From Microscillaceae bacterium (lineage in GTDB: Bacteria; Bacteroidota; Bacteroidia; Cytophagales; Microscillaceae), in the NCBI GenBank assembly GCA_011390205.1, contig JAABSX010000031.1, forward strand, positions 1-46,469: a stretch of DNA of 46,469 bases, given 5' to 3'. Shown piece by piece: positions 7,293-15,873 of this stretch. A program made the position numbers and the translations under genes. The notes beneath the pieces were generated by a model that saw nothing but the letters and a program-made list of their open reading frames with translations, was not told the origin of the DNA and searched no databases. How positions within the stretch are numbered: position 1 is the first letter of the stretch; each line of letters starts with the position of its first letter.

Positions 7293-8597
7293 ATGAAAAT
7301 AAGTAATCAATTCTGGTCATACCTTGGTCTTGCTTTTTTACCTCTGCTTGCAGGCTGCTTTGCCAATGATGTGGACGAAATAGAAGAAAGCCGCCGCCTC
7401 AATGATGCACAAATCCAAGAATACATCAGCACACAAGGGCTAAATGCTACTGGCACAGAGTCAGGGCTTTTCTACCAAATCACAAACCCCAACCCCACAG
7501 GGCAAGCCATTGAAAATGGAGATTCTGTCAGGGTGCATTTTGTCAATAGACTCCTGAGCGGCACCATCGTGGATAGTACCAGAGGCGCTTTGCGTATCTT
7601 AGACGGGCAATCAGCCAGCAACGAACGCCCTGATAGGTTCTTGGTCGGCATTACGTCTATGCCTGTGGGCTTGCTAGAAGGCATCAAACTCATGAAAGAA
7701 GGCGAAAGAGCCACCATTTTAGTGCCTTCTTACCTTGCTTTTGGGCAAAACGGAAATAGCAATATCCCTCCCTTTGCTGTCTTAATCTATGATATTCTGA
7801 TTAAAGAAGTCAAAAGCGAAGAAGAGCAAATAGAAGAGTACATCAGCAACAAAAACCTCTCTGTTACAGAGCTTACAGAATCTGGATTACGCTACATCCG
7901 CCTCACCGAAGGCACAGCAAATACCAAAGTAGATGACAATACGACCATCTTCGTAACCTATACAGGCACACTGCTCAATGATACACAGTTTGACAGGAAT
8001 ACAGATACTACTTTCTCTTTTGCCTTGGGGCAAGGGCGGGTCATCGCAGGCTGGGACGAAGGGCTAAAACTCATGAACCAAGGCGAAACGGCTACTTTTG
8101 TCATCCCTAGTAAACTCGCTTATGGCTCGGCAGGAAGCGGGGCAAATATCCCTGCCTTTGCACCACTGTCTTTTACACTTACACTTGTAAAATCAGAACG
8201 GCAGCAACTCTTTGAATACATCGCAGCCAATGGGCTGAATGGAGATACCACCTCCACAGGTTCGGGCTTGCTCTATGCCGTAGAACAGGTAGGCACAGGC
8301 ACACAAAATCCGCTGCCTAGCTCCACAGTACAAATCCGATTTACGGCAAGCTACTTGAAAAGTGATGGAAGCCCGCAAATATTCGAGCAAATCACGACTC
8401 CCGTCAATCTTACCTTAGACAATACCACAGACAGCAGATACAATGTTGGGCTAGTAGAAGGGCTAAGACTGATGAAAGTAGGAGACCGCCGCATATTTTT
8501 GATGCCTTCTTCCATTGGTTTTGGAAATAGTGGCAGAGGGGCTGTGCCAGGCAGAGCACCTTTGATTTATAGTATAGAATTGGTGAATATCTTATGA
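7293..8597 (+). CDS. Triple-FKBP-domain lipoprotein peptidyl-prolyl isomerase
   Basis: Predicted lipoprotein (LLAGC lipobox near residue 22) of 434 residues with three consecutive FKBP domains, each introduced by a short helix of the EEYIxxxxL type: about 40-170, 180-300 and 305-434. Only the middle domain keeps the usual active-site set (TYTG Tyr, QFDRN Phe-Asp, RVIAGW Val-Ile-Trp, LAYGS Tyr). In the first, Trp is Leu (VGLLEG) and Tyr is Phe. In the third, the FD pair and Trp are lost. It is likely a periplasm-facing foldase for exported proteins with one catalytic and two binding domains. It follows the GldI-like gene after 127 bp and overlaps rdgB by four bases (ATGA). Confidence 0.87.
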   Translation: MKISNQFWSYLGLAFLPLLAGCFANDVDEIEESRRLNDAQIQEYISTQGLNATGTESGLFYQITNPNPTGQAIENGDSVRVHFVNRLLSGTIVDSTRGALRILDGQSASNERPDRFLVGITSMPVGLLEGIKLMKEGERATILVPSYLAFGQNGNSNIPPFAVLIYDILIKEVKSEEEQIEEYISNKNLSVTELTESGLRYIRLTEGTANTKVDDNTTIFVTYTGTLLNDTQFDRNTDTTFSFALGQGRVIAGWDEGLKLMNQGETATFVIPSKLAYGSAGSGANIPAFAPLSFTLTLVKSERQQLFEYIAANGLNGDTTSTGSGLLYAVEQVGTGTQNPLPSSTVQIRFTASYLKSDGSPQIFEQITTPVNLTLDNTTDSRYNVGLVEGLRLMKVGDRRIFLMPSSIGFGNSGRGAVPGRAPLIYSIELVNIL

Positions 8598-9169
8598 GAA
8601 AAATTTGTTTTGCCACAAGAAATATCCATAAAATACAAGAGGTAAAAGCCAAACTAGGAGATGATGTGCATATCATCTCCTTAGATGAGCTAGGCTGCAA
8701 AGAAGAACTCCCCGAAACCACAGGCACTATAGAAGGAAACTCTCGGCAAAAAGCAGGCTATATCTGGGAAAAGTACCAGGTTGATTGTTTTGCAGATGAC
8801 TCGGGGCTGGAGGTAAAAGCACTCAATGGCGCACCTGGAGTAGATTCTGCCTTTTATGCTGGTTCACGCATATTTGCAGACAATATCACGCTATTGCTCA
8901 AAAACATGGACGGAATTAGCAAGCGAGAAGCACAGTTTAAAACCGTCATCACACTTGTGATTCAAGGGCAATATCATCAGTTTGAAGGAATCATCAAAGG
9001 ACAAATCCTTTATGAGCCAAAAGGAAAAGACGGCTTTGGCTATGACCCTGTGTTCTTGCCCGAAGGCGCACAAGAAAGCTTTGCAGAAATGGATATTTCC
9101 AAAAAAAATCTCATTAGCCACCGTGCAAAAGCTACTGAAAAGCTCATCAAGTTTTTAGAATCACTATAA
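8594..9169 (+). CDS. rdgB: RdgB/HAM1-family XTP/dITP diphosphatase
   Basis: House-cleaning nucleotide pyrophosphatase that hydrolyses dITP, XTP and related purine triphosphates to monophosphates, keeping deaminated bases out of DNA and RNA. Diagnostic motifs are ATRNIHKIQEVKAKLG near the N-terminus, FADDSGLEVKALNGAPGVDSA with the metal-binding Asp pair, KDGFGYDPVFLPEG, and ISHRAKA near the C-terminus. The 191-residue length is standard. The start ATG overlaps the stop of the triple-FKBP gene (ATGA), so the two are co-transcribed and probably coupled. Cytoplasmic. Confidence 0.96.
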   Translation: MRKICFATRNIHKIQEVKAKLGDDVHIISLDELGCKEELPETTGTIEGNSRQKAGYIWEKYQVDCFADDSGLEVKALNGAPGVDSAFYAGSRIFADNITLLLKNMDGISKREAQFKTVITLVIQGQYHQFEGIIKGQILYEPKGKDGFGYDPVFLPEGAQESFAEMDISKKNLISHRAKATEKLIKFLESL

Positions 9170-9201
9170 AAAAGTTAATCACACCATTTACCCATAAAAA
9201 A

Positions 9202-9726
9202 ATGCTGCAAGCCAAACCTATCTACCAAGACATAGAAGCACTTATCAAAGGCTACCTCCAAAAGTTAGCCATTTATACAAATGTGCAGTTTGAGCAAAAA
9301 ACCAGCCCTGAGACTTGGTCACTGGGGCAGATGTATGAGCACCTTATCACCAGTAGCTCTTTTTTTAGATACCAAATAAAACTTTGCCTAAGCCAACAAA
9401 AAGGACAGCTAGGCGGAGAGAAAAATTCCACAGGGGAGAATATGTATCAATACGGCTCTTTCCCTCCCATCAAAATCAAAATCCCAGAAGCATGGAAAGG
9501 ACCAGAACCTAGTGCAAAGCCCAAGGAAGCCTATCACGCATTGCTCCAAAAAGAACTAGACAGCCTGTGCGAGTTGGTAGATATCATCCAAGATGATGCA
9601 GGTGAATACAAAACCATGCACGCCGTCTGCGGCATGCTCAATGCCCTAGAATGGTTCAAAATGGCAGAAATGCACTTAAAGCACCATCTCACACAAGCCA
9701 AAGAACTAGAAAACCAAACCAGCTAA
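9202..9726 (+). CDS. DinB-fold family protein
   Basis: A 174-residue protein of the DinB/YfiT-like four-helix-bundle superfamily, many members of which bind a divalent metal through three histidines and act as thiol-dependent transferases. The first metal-site motif is WSLGQMYEHL (His47). The C-terminal helix has HLKHH, giving the second and third ligands (His158 and His162). The substrate is not predictable. It lies 32 bp after rdgB and 43 bp before the 929-residue membrane protein, in the same direction, so it is probably co-transcribed. No signal peptide is seen, so it is cytoplasmic. Confidence 0.78.
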   Translation: MLQAKPIYQDIEALIKGYLQKLAIYTNVQFEQKTSPETWSLGQMYEHLITSSSFFRYQIKLCLSQQKGQLGGEKNSTGENMYQYGSFPPIKIKIPEAWKGPEPSAKPKEAYHALLQKELDSLCELVDIIQDDAGEYKTMHAVCGMLNALEWFKMAEMHLKHHLTQAKELENQTS

Positions 9727-9769
9727 TCACACAATGATACGCTTTCACTTTTAACCTCTGACTGACACC

Positions 9770-12559
9770 GTGGCTCAACTCTGGAAATATATCCTAAAAT
9801 ACAAGTACATCTCTTTATTTGGGCTTATCCTTGTGCTAAGTCTGATTTACTGGTCTTGGCAGCAGTATCGCCGCCCTATAGACGCTTGGTCTGTGATGCC
9901 CAAAAACCCCGTCTTGGTTATAGAAACCCATAACTTCTGGAATGCCTACCTTCGCCTCTCACAAGCAGTCCTTTGGCAAAGCCTAGGAGGCACTCCTGAG
10001 TTTGCCCAAATCAACGACCGACTTCATTTTTTGACTACAGACCTTGCCCCCGAGAAAGAATGGCAAGCATTTTTTAGAGACAAAGAGTGCCTTGCCTCTC
10101 TGCACCTCACTGGTAAAGAAGATTTTGATTTTTTGTATTTTGTGCCGCTTAAAGAAGAAAAAGACGAAAAACTTTACAAGCAAATCATCAGCTACCTCCG
10201 AAAAAGAACAGATTACGAAGTCTTGCAGAGGACCTACCGAGGCATGGTCATAGAAGAGATAAAACACGAATCAAGCACAGAAAGATTGTCATTTTTACGC
10301 TATGAGAGCTATTGGATTGCAAGCTATACGCCTCTCTTGGTAGAAGATGTAGTCCGCAAGATACAAGAAGGAGATTTTAGCACAGCCCCCACACAAATGC
10401 AAGCACTTGACAAGCTCCGGAAGGTCAATTTTGCACAAAATAAAGATTGGGGCTTTTACATCAACCACAGCGAGCTTGCTCATTTTCTGACACTTACCTT
10501 CAAAGACGAACTCAAGCAATATTTTAAACCTTTGGGCTATTTTGCTGAAGGCTCGTTTTTGGCGGCAGATCCCAAGGCGAGTTTTCCTCTCTGGGAGGGG
10601 GCAAGCTTTACGGAAGAAAATGACTCCTCCTCATTTCTAAATATATTCGCAAGGCAGCAAAGCAGAGGCCTCAGCATAGAGGGTTATTTGCCCCAAAAAG
10701 CAGCTCTGGTAATGCATTTTAATTTTGAAGACAAAGAAAAATTTGCCAAAGCATACACTGCCTACTGGCAAAGAGAAAGCCCTCATTTTAAAAAAAGACA
10801 AACAGATTTTGAAAATCTCTATGCCATCAAATGGAAGGATTTTTATGACAATTCCGCTGGAGAATTTGCACTCTGTATGCTAGAATCAGATGACATCACC
10901 AGCACACACAAACTCCTCATCTGGAAAAACAACTCTACTACCCTCAGTGAAAATTGGCTCAAAAAACTAAGTGAGCAGGCCGCACTTGAAGAAGGCACTT
11001 CTCTCTACTCCGAAAAATATGATGCCTATCTTATCCATAAATTGCCTATCAAAAATTTTCCAGAAATATTCGTGGGAGGATTGGGGCAAGATTTTGAGGA
11101 GACTTATTACATCTCTGCAGGTGAGTGCATCATTATGAGCAATCACTTACAGGGCCTAAAAAAATGGATTAACATCCATCAATACAAACAGACTTGGGCT
11201 CAATCTGCCCCACACCGAGCATTTTTACAAGAAAACTACCAGTATGCCAGCCTCAATGTATTCTTGAATGTGCCACAGGCATGGAACATCCTCTACCAAA
11301 ATGCCAGCCCTACTTGGCAAAATGCCATGAATACTTTTGAGCAAGATTTAAAGCAGATTGACTTCCTCAACCTGCAGTTTAGATACCAAAATGAAGGCTT
11401 TGATGCCCGATTATCTCTCAGTCTAGGAGGAGGGCAAAGCACACAGCAAGGCTTTAGTGTAGAGGGCTATGAAGTATTGATGAACCATCAGTTTCCACGT
11501 GAAATTTATACTCCGCCTTACTTAGTCAAAAACCACGAAAACGGAAACAGAGAAATATTGGTACAAGATTTTGCCAATAATCTATTCTTAATGAATGAGC
11601 AAGGCAGGATACTCTGGCAAAAACAAGCTGGTGCACCCATGCGCAGTGAGCCTAGGCAAATTGATATTTATCAAAATGGAAAATTGCAATACCTGTACCT
11701 GACTGCAGACCGCATTAGCCTAGTGGATAGGCTAGGGCGTGATGTCCCAAAATATCCTTTTTATCTCTCTGACACAGCCAGATTAAGTACACTTACTTAC
11801 CTTGACTTCGGAGATAAAAAACATTATTATCTTGCCTCCAATATCAGAGGAGGATTGTATATGTATGATGGTGAACGCAACCGAATAGCAGGATGGAGAC
11901 CCAAACAGGTCAATAATCAACTCGGAACAGCCCTACAGCAGCTCCGTATCAATCAGGATGAATACCTCATTGCTTGCACTCAAAACGGAACTATCTATGC
12001 TTTTAGCAAAGAAGGGCAGACAAGGGCAGGCTTTCCGCTGGCACTGCAGGGAGGAATCTCTAATCCGCTCAGGATTCGGAAAGGACTCGAGCCCCAAAAT
12101 ACACTCCTGACTGCCCTGACAGATGAGGGAAAAATTGTTACTTTTGATTTACTAGGAGGGATTCAGAGTGAGCAGCAGCTCATCCGCCTCTCGGCTAGAA
12201 GCCGTTTTGTTGCTTGCTCCGACCAAGATGGGCAAGATTGGCTCATTGGTGCTTATGACAACGGACTGGTGCAGATGCTCAATGCTGAGGGGCAACTCTT
12301 GTTTGAGAAAAAATTTGAGAGTACTTCGGCAGCTTGGGAGGTGCAGTATTTTAGATTTGATGATAACCTAAGAATCATCGCAATGACAGACAAAATCGGC
12401 TCTAAAACCTATCTTTTTGATGTGAGAGGGAATGCACTCGGCAAGCCCTTCCCAAGTAATAAAAAAGTACAAATAGAATATGACCGCTCCCAAAAGGCTT
12501 TGATAATTTACCGCACTTATGGGCGTGAAGTCGGTAAATTGGCACTCAAAATAGGCTGA
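9770..12559 (+). CDS. Membrane-anchored protein with C-terminal propeller-like domain
   Basis: Unrecognised 929-residue protein starting with GTG. One N-terminal membrane segment (about 13-31, YISLFGLILVLSLIYWSW) anchors it, and the rest should lie in the periplasm. Residues about 40-560 form a large region resembling DUF3352-type proteins of Bacteroidota (uncertain). From about 565 to the end there are seven short motifs of the type strand-strand-acidic/Gly turn-strand, such as NLFLMNEQGRILWQK, TIYAFSKEGQTRAGF and LVQMLNAEGQLLFEK. They suggest a seven-bladed PQQ/YVTN-like propeller. No enzyme motif is seen. It is the last gene of the plus-strand run. A binding or assembly role at the envelope is inferred only from topology. 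Confidence 0.72.
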   Translation: MAQLWKYILKYKYISLFGLILVLSLIYWSWQQYRRPIDAWSVMPKNPVLVIETHNFWNAYLRLSQAVLWQSLGGTPEFAQINDRLHFLTTDLAPEKEWQAFFRDKECLASLHLTGKEDFDFLYFVPLKEEKDEKLYKQIISYLRKRTDYEVLQRTYRGMVIEEIKHESSTERLSFLRYESYWIASYTPLLVEDVVRKIQEGDFSTAPTQMQALDKLRKVNFAQNKDWGFYINHSELAHFLTLTFKDELKQYFKPLGYFAEGSFLAADPKASFPLWEGASFTEENDSSSFLNIFARQQSRGLSIEGYLPQKAALVMHFNFEDKEKFAKAYTAYWQRESPHFKKRQTDFENLYAIKWKDFYDNSAGEFALCMLESDDITSTHKLLIWKNNSTTLSENWLKKLSEQAALEEGTSLYSEKYDAYLIHKLPIKNFPEIFVGGLGQDFEETYYISAGECIIMSNHLQGLKKWINIHQYKQTWAQSAPHRAFLQENYQYASLNVFLNVPQAWNILYQNASPTWQNAMNTFEQDLKQIDFLNLQFRYQNEGFDARLSLSLGGGQSTQQGFSVEGYEVLMNHQFPREIYTPPYLVKNHENGNREILVQDFANNLFLMNEQGRILWQKQAGAPMRSEPRQIDIYQNGKLQYLYLTADRISLVDRLGRDVPKYPFYLSDTARLSTLTYLDFGDKKHYYLASNIRGGLYMYDGERNRIAGWRPKQVNNQLGTALQQLRINQDEYLIACTQNGTIYAFSKEGQTRAGFPLALQGGISNPLRIRKGLEPQNTLLTALTDEGKIVTFDLLGGIQSEQQLIRLSARSRFVACSDQDGQDWLIGAYDNGLVQMLNAEGQLLFEKKFESTSAAWEVQYFRFDDNLRIIAMTDKIGSKTYLFDVRGNALGKPFPSNKKVQIEYDRSQKALIIYRTYGREVGKLALKIG

Positions 12560-12737
12560 TACACGCTTGTCTGTAAAACGTGTGGTGTGGGCAATGCTTT
12601 TAAAATAGTAAGAAAACTGTCAAAAAGCCTTTTTGTAAAGACCTTCCGCTCATCGCTGGTGGTGTGTGATGCACCTCACCAAGAGTGATGAGCAAAAACC
12701 CGTCATTCGTGCTGTGTTGTGCATCACTTACTAGCCA
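12560..12737. other. Convergent intergenic region with nested dyads
   Basis: This lies between the ends of the 929-residue gene and thrB. GCTCATC (12648-12654) pairs with GATGAGC (12687-12693), and an inner GGTG pairs with CACC. GTGATGCAC (12666-12674) can alternatively pair with GTGCATCAC (12719-12727). Neither arm is followed by a T-run, so a classic intrinsic terminator is not evident. The two pairings are mutually exclusive. Confidence 0.4.
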
Positions 12738-13673
12738 TTACTTTTTATTTTCTTCTATGAGTACTGTGCCTTCATCTTCTACCTCTGTGATGAGGCTTTG
12801 GCACTCTATGCCGTTGTTTTGGAAAGTACGCACCATGGCATCTTCTATGAATCTTGCCTTGTGTATATCATCTGTGATGGCAAACAATGTAGGGCCTGAA
12901 CCCGAGATAGCCATCCCGTCTGCCCCTGCTCGCAGTGCATTTTGCTTCACTTGGTCAAATCCTTGAATAAGTTTTGCCCGTGCTGGCTCTATGATTTCAT
13001 CATTGAGGCTTCTGGCAAATAGGCTGTAGTCATCTTTGGCGAAGGCAGCCGTAATCAAGCAAGAATTTGCCATATTAAACACAAAACTTTTGAGGGGCAC
13101 TGTCTCAGGGAGGATGTCCCTTGCATCTTTGGTCAGCACAGTAATTTTAGGAGTTACTAAAATGATGATGAGTTTGCTGATAGAGCCTATTTTGGTTACA
13201 TCTAGGGGCAGGCAAGAGCGTGTAAGTGTAGCCCCACCTAGCAGACAGGGGGCGGTATTGTCTGCAAAAAAATCTCCTGATACAAACTCCTCTGCGCGGG
13301 TAGCAGGCAGAATAAGTTCATCTTTATTGAGTTGGCCTCCATACAAATAATTGGTAGCAAAAGCCGCTGCACAAGCGGAGGCAGCACTAGAGCCAAGCCC
13401 TGAGCCTGAGGGCATTCCTTTTTTGATTTTCAGCTCCACACCTCCGTCTATGTTAAGGATTCTGAGCACTTCTGAGGCGGCGATACCCGCAGTGTTTTTA
13501 TGAGGGTCAGCACTGAGCGGCATATCTGATATGATTTCACTGATGACCACTCCTTTGGCTATTTTGCGTGCCTCCACGATATCCCCCAGATTTTTAACAG
13601 CAAGCCCCAGTACATCAAAGCCAGGGCCGATATTACCAATAGTAGCAGGTGCAAATACTTTTATCCATTCCAT
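12738..13673 (-). CDS. thrB: Homoserine kinase ThrB
   Basis: GHMP-family kinase that phosphorylates L-homoserine with ATP, the penultimate step of threonine synthesis. The ATP-binding motif PSGSGLGSSAASA is at about 88-100. The N-terminal substrate motif FAPATIGNIGPGFDVLGLA and the C-terminal GHMP motif MAISGSGPTLFAI are also present. 311 residues, the normal length. The ATG overlaps the thrC stop by one base (TAATG), so thrC and thrB are translationally coupled with thrC first. thrA, which precedes these genes in many bacteria, is not in the window. A T-run terminator after thrB is not apparent. Confidence 0.97.
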   Translation of the reverse strand: MEWIKVFAPATIGNIGPGFDVLGLAVKNLGDIVEARKIAKGVVISEIISDMPLSADPHKNTAGIAASEVLRILNIDGGVELKIKKGMPSGSGLGSSAASACAAAFATNYLYGGQLNKDELILPATRAEEFVSGDFFADNTAPCLLGGATLTRSCLPLDVTKIGSISKLIIILVTPKITVLTKDARDILPETVPLKSFVFNMANSCLITAAFAKDDYSLFARSLNDEIIEPARAKLIQGFDQVKQNALRAGADGMAISGSGPTLFAITDDIHKARFIEDAMVRTFQNNGIECQSLITEVEDEGTVLIEENKK

Positions 13674-15079
13674 TATTTTGTTGTTTTCAGTAAAAAATCT
13701 TTAAAAGCTTGGTAGTCTCCCTCTAGCCTTACACTGCTTTCGGGGCGGTGCTGGCTTTGCTCCAAAGCTTGGCAATGAGGGGCTTGTATGTTAAGTGTGC
13801 TTTCTACGGTTTCGGCAAATTTGGCAGGGTGAGCCGTTTCTAAGATGACCATAGGATATGCGGCATCTTCGGGATGCTCTGCCAGATACTGCTCGGCAGC
13901 AAGCACACCTACAGCCCCGTGAGGCTCTATGATGGTCTGGTACTGCTGATAAAAATCTTTCATTTTCTGGGTAGTCTGCGCATCTGAGAAAGCATAGCCT
14001 GCTAAGTTTTGCTGCATCATTTTGATGTCTGGTAAGCGGTGTACTGTGCCATTTTTATCTACTGTGCCTCCATACAAATCAAAATAACGGGCTAGATTGC
14101 TTGGGTTGCCTACATTCATGGCATTGGAAATGCAAGGGTGTGAGGGAGAGATTTTTTGGTAAATGCCTGTTTTTAAAAAATCAGGGAAAGCCTTGTTTTG
14201 GTTCGTTCCTATGATAATTTTTCGGATGGGCAATCCCATTCTTCGAGCTATTTCTGCCCCGAGCGAATTGCCTAGATTGCCAGAAGGCACGCAGAAAAGT
14301 ACTTCTTCACCTATTTTAGAGGCTACTTGAAGATACATGTGCAGATAATAGACTATCTGTGGGAGCACCCTACCGATGTTAATAGAGTTGGCAGAAGTAA
14401 GATTGAGGTGCTTGAGGGCTGGGTCTGTGAATGCTTCTTTGACAAACTGCTGGCAGTCATCAAATTTACCCTGAAAACAGAGTGCTTGCACATTCTCACC
14501 GATGGTATCTAGTTGTTTTTTTTGAATGGGGCTTACCTCTGATTCAGGATACAAGATAAAAACTTGGATACCCTCTAAGCCTTTGAAAGCCTCTCCTACG
14601 GCACTTCCTGTATCACCTGAGGTAGCTACAAGTATGGTAAGTTGCTGATTATCAGCCCTAAAATACTGCATAGCCTGTGCCATAAATCTTGCTGCAAAAT
14701 CTTTGAAAGAGGCAGTAGGGCCTTGGTCCATACGGGCGAGATAGTGCAAATGTGCATACTGCTCTAAGGGCAGGCTCACATCTTCTTGCCAACCGAGTGC
14801 AGCAGAATAGGCATTTCGAGTAAGTTGGTCTAGTTTTTCTGGGGGAAGTTCATTTTCTAAAAAGAGTCCCAACACATAACTTGCAATCGCTGCGTAGCTT
14901 GTTTTTTTTGTGAATGTTTCTAGCTTTGAGAGAGAAATCAAGGGAATGTGCGTAGGCATATACAAGCCCTCATCTTCTGCAAGCCCATTAAGTAATGCAT
15001 CCGCAAAAGAGATTTTTTGCACAAACTGCTGCCCTATGAGGCGGTTGGTACTTTGGTATTGTATTTTTTCTTTTGTCAT
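13673..15079 (-). CDS. thrC: Threonine synthase ThrC
   Basis: PLP-dependent lyase that converts O-phospho-L-homoserine to threonine and phosphate. The PLP lysine is Lys126 in GPTASFKDFAARFMAQ. Further signatures are ILVATSGDTGSAVG and CVPSGNLGNSLGAEIARRMGLP. The 468-residue length and N-terminal start fit the longer class of threonine synthases (enterobacterial type). It is coupled to thrB downstream. The LON-domain gene lies 23 bp upstream on the same strand and may share its transcript. Confidence 0.97.
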   Translation of the reverse strand: MTKEKIQYQSTNRLIGQQFVQKISFADALLNGLAEDEGLYMPTHIPLISLSKLETFTKKTSYAAIASYVLGLFLENELPPEKLDQLTRNAYSAALGWQEDVSLPLEQYAHLHYLARMDQGPTASFKDFAARFMAQAMQYFRADNQQLTILVATSGDTGSAVGEAFKGLEGIQVFILYPESEVSPIQKKQLDTIGENVQALCFQGKFDDCQQFVKEAFTDPALKHLNLTSANSINIGRVLPQIVYYLHMYLQVASKIGEEVLFCVPSGNLGNSLGAEIARRMGLPIRKIIIGTNQNKAFPDFLKTGIYQKISPSHPCISNAMNVGNPSNLARYFDLYGGTVDKNGTVHRLPDIKMMQQNLAGYAFSDAQTTQKMKDFYQQYQTIIEPHGAVGVLAAEQYLAEHPEDAAYPMVILETAHPAKFAETVESTLNIQAPHCQALEQSQHRPESSVRLEGDYQAFKDFLLKTTK

Positions 15080-15102
15080 GGGTTAAGTAGGCCCCATAAA
15101 AC

Positions 15103-15738
15103 TTAGAAATTTAGGGGGTCAAAATTTTTAAAATGTCCATTCATCCTTACTAGTTGCTTGGTTCTCTCTACTTCCCTGATGATAGGGATGGCAGTCTGGA
15201 GATGATCAAGCATAAAATCTTGGCGTTCTTTCTCTGTTTCCATTGTCAGAATGGCATATTTTTGCTCTGTAGAGAGCCCTATTTTATGTGCCAACCCAAA
15301 AGAGAGGATGTCAAAATCTTTGGTCTGCAAGTTAAACTGAATTTGTAAAAGATTAAATAATTCTTGTACTTTTTCGATCAGTTGGCTGCGTATCAGCTGC
15401 TCATCATCATTGTCAAGCGGAATGGTCTGCACAAGCCCTCCTGCATAGTTGTGGTCTTCCCATGGGTTTTGAAAATCAATGAGCCTAAACACATTGATTC
15501 CCTTGGTCTTGATGTCCATTCTTCCATCTTCATAGACGGTCTCGATGCTGGTGATTTCTACCTCAGTGCCATATCCTGGCATTCGCTCATCCATGTAGGT
15601 AGGGATGCCAAAAGTTATTTTTTGTGCTTGGCAGTCATTGACCAGTTCTCTGTATCGTGGCTCAAAAATGTGTAGATTTAGGTTTTCGTTTGGGAAGACA
15701 ACTAGATTAAGCGGGAAAAGTGGTATTTTTTTTTGCAT
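15103..15738 (-). CDS. Stand-alone LON substrate-binding domain protein
   Basis: A 211-residue protein consisting of the LON N-terminal (LAN, PUA-like) domain without the AAA+ or peptidase parts of Lon. The opening KIPLFPLNLVVFPNENLNLHIFEPRYRELV is the family hallmark. It is followed by FGIPTY and a beta-rich body ending near residue 120, then a helical C-terminal half. Stand-alone LAN proteins are widespread and their role is not settled; substrate or adaptor binding is the usual suggestion. It lies 23 bp upstream of thrC on the same strand. No signal peptide. Confidence 0.9.
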   Translation of the reverse strand: MQKKIPLFPLNLVVFPNENLNLHIFEPRYRELVNDCQAQKITFGIPTYMDERMPGYGTEVEITSIETVYEDGRMDIKTKGINVFRLIDFQNPWEDHNYAGGLVQTIPLDNDDEQLIRSQLIEKVQELFNLLQIQFNLQTKDFDILSFGLAHKIGLSTEQKYAILTMETEKERQDFMLDHLQTAIPIIREVERTKQLVRMNGHFKNFDPLNF

Positions 15739-15873
15739 TACATATCATTTTAAAGATTCATCATAGAACTCTGTGTATTCATTATCCAGCATATAACCGA
15801 ATAAAAGCTTGAAAGTTGGGCTTTTGTGTGTGTGGGCTATTGGTTGGGTTTTTGAGATTGTCTTTTGGCTCTT

